Assembly: GCA_019635485.1 (NCBI GenBank)
Contig: JAHBZL010000017.1
Coordinates: 36,743-100,742, forward strand
Direction of reading: 5' to 3'
Length of the DNA stretch: 64,000 nt
From: Piscinibacter sp.
Lineage (GTDB): Bacteria > Pseudomonadota > Gammaproteobacteria > Burkholderiales > Burkholderiaceae_C
Both the position numbers and the translations under genes were made by a program. The notes below the pieces were generated by a model. That model saw only the letters and a list, made by a program, of their open reading frames with translations, did not search any database and was not told where the DNA came from. This document shows, one piece after another, positions 62,257-64,000 of this stretch (within the stretch, counting starts at the first letter, position 1; each line of letters begins with the position of its first letter).

Positions 62257-63005
62257 GCGGCACCCCCATGCTGCAGGACGCGGTGGCCGTGGTCACCGGC
62301 GCCGCCGGAACGATGGGCCGTGCGGTGGTCGAGGCGCTGCTGGCGCAGGGCTGCCGTGTGGCGATGGTCGACGTCAACGGCGCGGCGCTCGACGCCCAGC
62401 GTGCGCGTTGGGGAGCGCGCACGCTTGCCGTGCCCTGCGACATCCGCGACCCCACCGACGTGGCCCGCGCGCACGGCGTGGTCTGCGGGGCCTTCGGCCC
62501 GGTGGCCGTGCTCGTCAACAACGCCGGTGTGCTGTCCAACCACAAGGTCGAGGCGACGACGCTCGACGAGTGGCGCCAGGTGCTGGCCGTGAACCTCGAC
62601 GGCGCGCTGTTCTGGTCGCAGCAGGTCGTGCCCGGCATGAAGGCTGCGCGGTGGGGGCGCATCGTCAACGTCGGCTCGCTCGCCAGCAAGACGGGCGGGC
62701 TCACGGCGGGCACGGCCTATTCGGTGTCCAAGGGTGCGCTGGGGGCGCTGACTTTCTCGCTGGCGCGCGAACTGGCGGGCCACGGCGTCACCGCCAACGC
62801 GATTGCGCCGGCCTACGTGCGCACGCCCATGGTCACCGAGCAGCTCACCGAGGCGCAGCGGGAGGCCTTGCTGCAGCAGATCCCGGTGGGGCGATTCTGC
62901 GAACCGGAGGAGTTCGCGCACGTGGTGAGTTTCCTCGTGTCGCCGCTGTCGGGCTTCGTGACGGGTGAGATCATCGATCTCAACGGCGGCCTGCACATGG
63001 ATTGA
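62253..63005 (+). CDS. Short-chain dehydrogenase/reductase
   Basis: 250 aa classical SDR. Cofactor motif TGAAGTMG (about 15-22), NNAG motif, catalytic Ser in NVGSLASKTGG and YSVSK (Tyr-x3-Lys). The Asp after the second strand (VDVNG) suggests NAD(H) use. ATGA overlap with livH. Likely oxidises the imported polyol or an intermediate. Confidence 0.92.
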   Translation: MSGTPMLQDAVAVVTGAAGTMGRAVVEALLAQGCRVAMVDVNGAALDAQRARWGARTLAVPCDIRDPTDVARAHGVVCGAFGPVAVLVNNAGVLSNHKVEATTLDEWRQVLAVNLDGALFWSQQVVPGMKAARWGRIVNVGSLASKTGGLTAGTAYSVSKGALGALTFSLARELAGHGVTANAIAPAYVRTPMVTEQLTEAQREALLQQIPVGRFCEPEEFAHVVSFLVSPLSGFVTGEIIDLNGGLHMD

Positions 63006-63008
63006 TCG

Positions 63009-63806
63009 ATGACGACGACGGCGCACACACCCTTCGATCTGTCCGGCCGCGTGGCCTACCTCCCGGGCGGCTACGGCGACATCGGCACTGCGCTCGCGTG
63101 GGGCCTGGCACGCGCCGGTGCGCGGGTGGCCGTGTCGGGCCGTGATGCGCGCAAGGCCCAGACACTCGCCGCCGCACTGCAGGCCGAGGGCCATGACGCG
63201 ATCGGCCTCGCGATGGACGCGCACCGCGTGGCCGACATCCGCCGTTCGGTGGACGACGTGGCGGCGCACTTCGGCCACCTCGACCTGCTCGTCAACTGCG
63301 TCGGCATGCAGCGCGAGGAGCGCCTGGCGTCGGTGAGCGAAGAGGCCTTCGACGAGATCGTGCAGGTCAACCTCAAGGCCGCGATGTTCCTGGCCCAGGC
63401 CGCCGCTGTGCACCAGGCGGCGGCTGCGGCGGCGGGGCGCGCGCCGGGGCGGCAGGTCCACATCCTGTCGGTGCGTGCGCAGCTGGGCATGCGCGACCGC
63501 GGCTACTCGGCCTATTGCGCCACCAAGGGCGGCCTGGTCATGCTCATCAAGCAGCATGCCGTGGAGTTGTGCGCCCATGGCATCACGGTGAATGGCGTCG
63601 CACCCACCGTCGTGCGCGGCGAGATGGCGCAGCACTGGCTGCAGAACCCGGGAGTGCGCGAGCGGCTGCTGCAGCGCATCCCGCTGGGCCGTGTGGCCGA
63701 GCCCGAGGACGTGGTAGCTCCGGTGCTCTTCTTCTGCGGCCCCGGTGCGTCTTTCGTGACCGGCCAGGTGCTGTACCTCGACGGCGGCATCACGGCCACG
63801 CAATGA
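63009..63806 (+). CDS. Short-chain dehydrogenase/reductase
   Basis: 265 aa SDR. The glycine loop reads PGGYGDIG in place of the usual TGxxxGIG, the NNAG motif is NCVG, and the active site is YSAYCATK (Tyr-x3-Lys). Cofactor binding should still work. It starts 3 bp after the previous SDR and overlaps the next gene by 4 bp. It may oxidise a second hydroxyl of the same substrate. Confidence 0.9.
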   Translation: MTTTAHTPFDLSGRVAYLPGGYGDIGTALAWGLARAGARVAVSGRDARKAQTLAAALQAEGHDAIGLAMDAHRVADIRRSVDDVAAHFGHLDLLVNCVGMQREERLASVSEEAFDEIVQVNLKAAMFLAQAAAVHQAAAAAAGRAPGRQVHILSVRAQLGMRDRGYSAYCATKGGLVMLIKQHAVELCAHGITVNGVAPTVVRGEMAQHWLQNPGVRERLLQRIPLGRVAEPEDVVAPVLFFCGPGASFVTGQVLYLDGGITATQ

Positions 63807-64000
63807 ACGACCACGACATTCCCCACTGGATCGCCGGCGCGCCGTACCGCGGCGCAGCCGCCCGAGGCCAGACGGTGTGGAACCCGAGCACCGGCGAGGC
63901 GGCGCGCCGAGTGCTGCTGGCCGAGACGTCCGACGTGAACGCCGCCGTGGCCGCCGCGCGGGCCGCCCAGCCCGCCTGGGGCGACATGCCGCCGATCCGC
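63803..64000 (+). CDS. CoA-acylating aldehyde dehydrogenase, N-terminal part (MmsA/IolA-like)
   Basis: 66 residues are visible before the window ends. HWIAGAPYRGAAARGQTVWN followed by PSTGEAARRVLLAE and DVNAAVAAARAAQPAW is the start of methylmalonate/malonate-semialdehyde dehydrogenases. In inositol catabolism IolA converts malonate semialdehyde to acetyl-CoA and CO2, which fits iolC upstream. Catalytic residues are outside the window. Confidence 0.85.
   Translation, partial: MNDHDIPHWIAGAPYRGAAARGQTVWNPSTGEAARRVLLAETSDVNAAVAAARAAQPAWGDMPPIR

Overview
The window is very GC-rich, densely packed DNA from a free-living proteobacterium, most likely a diazotrophic member of the Burkholderiales (Rubrivivax/Ideonella/Azohydromonas/Leptothrix type). 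The pointers are codon use, a protocatechuate 4,5-cleavage gene, the nif gene set and order, a stand-alone IF-1 gene, SUV3-like helicase and GC-rich intergenic palindromes. I see no rRNA, tRNA, CRISPR array, transposase or phage gene.

Region 1 (1-4933): aromatic metabolism. The start of a ligA-like protocatechuate 4,5-dioxygenase subunit diverges from a LysR regulator. An AraC regulator diverges from a complete class I cytochrome P450 system (P450, [2Fe-2S] ferredoxin, FAD ferredoxin reductase), probably feeding an aromatic substrate into the protocatechuate pathway. Region 2 (4959-12082): two small unknown genes, an SUV3-like RNA helicase and two paralogous secreted lipoproteins.

Region 3 (12153-26860): nitrogen fixation. 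nifHDK is transcribed leftward from a well-formed sigma-54 promoter. Divergent from it, a truncated haemoglobin, an unknown protein and an FmdB-type zinc ribbon form a rightward operon that seems to share the same NifA site. Further right, a leftward operon led by nifB carries fdxN, an IscA-type carrier, a helical-repeat protein, an LRV Fe-S protein, two nifZ copies, nifS, nifT and small genes. It ends with a DegT-fold protein lacking the PLP lysine, a SIR2-like protein and a [2Fe-2S] ferredoxin. nifENX, nifQ, nifV and nifA are not here. GC-rich composite palindromes of one family lie between nifH and nifD and, unusually, inside the coding sequences of nifS and nifB.

Region 4 (26855-43390): a small lipoprotein, a PaaK-like adenylate-forming enzyme, then two large SARP/BTAD-STAND-TPR regulators set among three large exported lipoproteins (one with InlB/'bacterial repeat' motifs, two with Ig-like domains plus RCC1 propellers). 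This looks like a lineage-specific surface-protein locus with dedicated regulators.

Region 5 (43416-52664): housekeeping and stress genes: infA, a trypsin-like protease, cspA with a clear intrinsic terminator, an alpha/beta hydrolase, a MATE exporter, two SAM methyltransferases, and an OsmC-AraC operon preceded by three phased 15-bp repeats.

Region 6 (52900-64000, runs off the end): a polyol/inositol-type catabolic locus around an RpiR regulator. A branched-chain-type (Liv) ABC importer is split over two divergent operons: LivM, LivG, LivF and an odd third ATPase leftward; IolC-DUF2090, a beta-hydroxyacid dehydrogenase, the binding protein, LivH, two SDRs and an MmsA/IolA-like dehydrogenase rightward.
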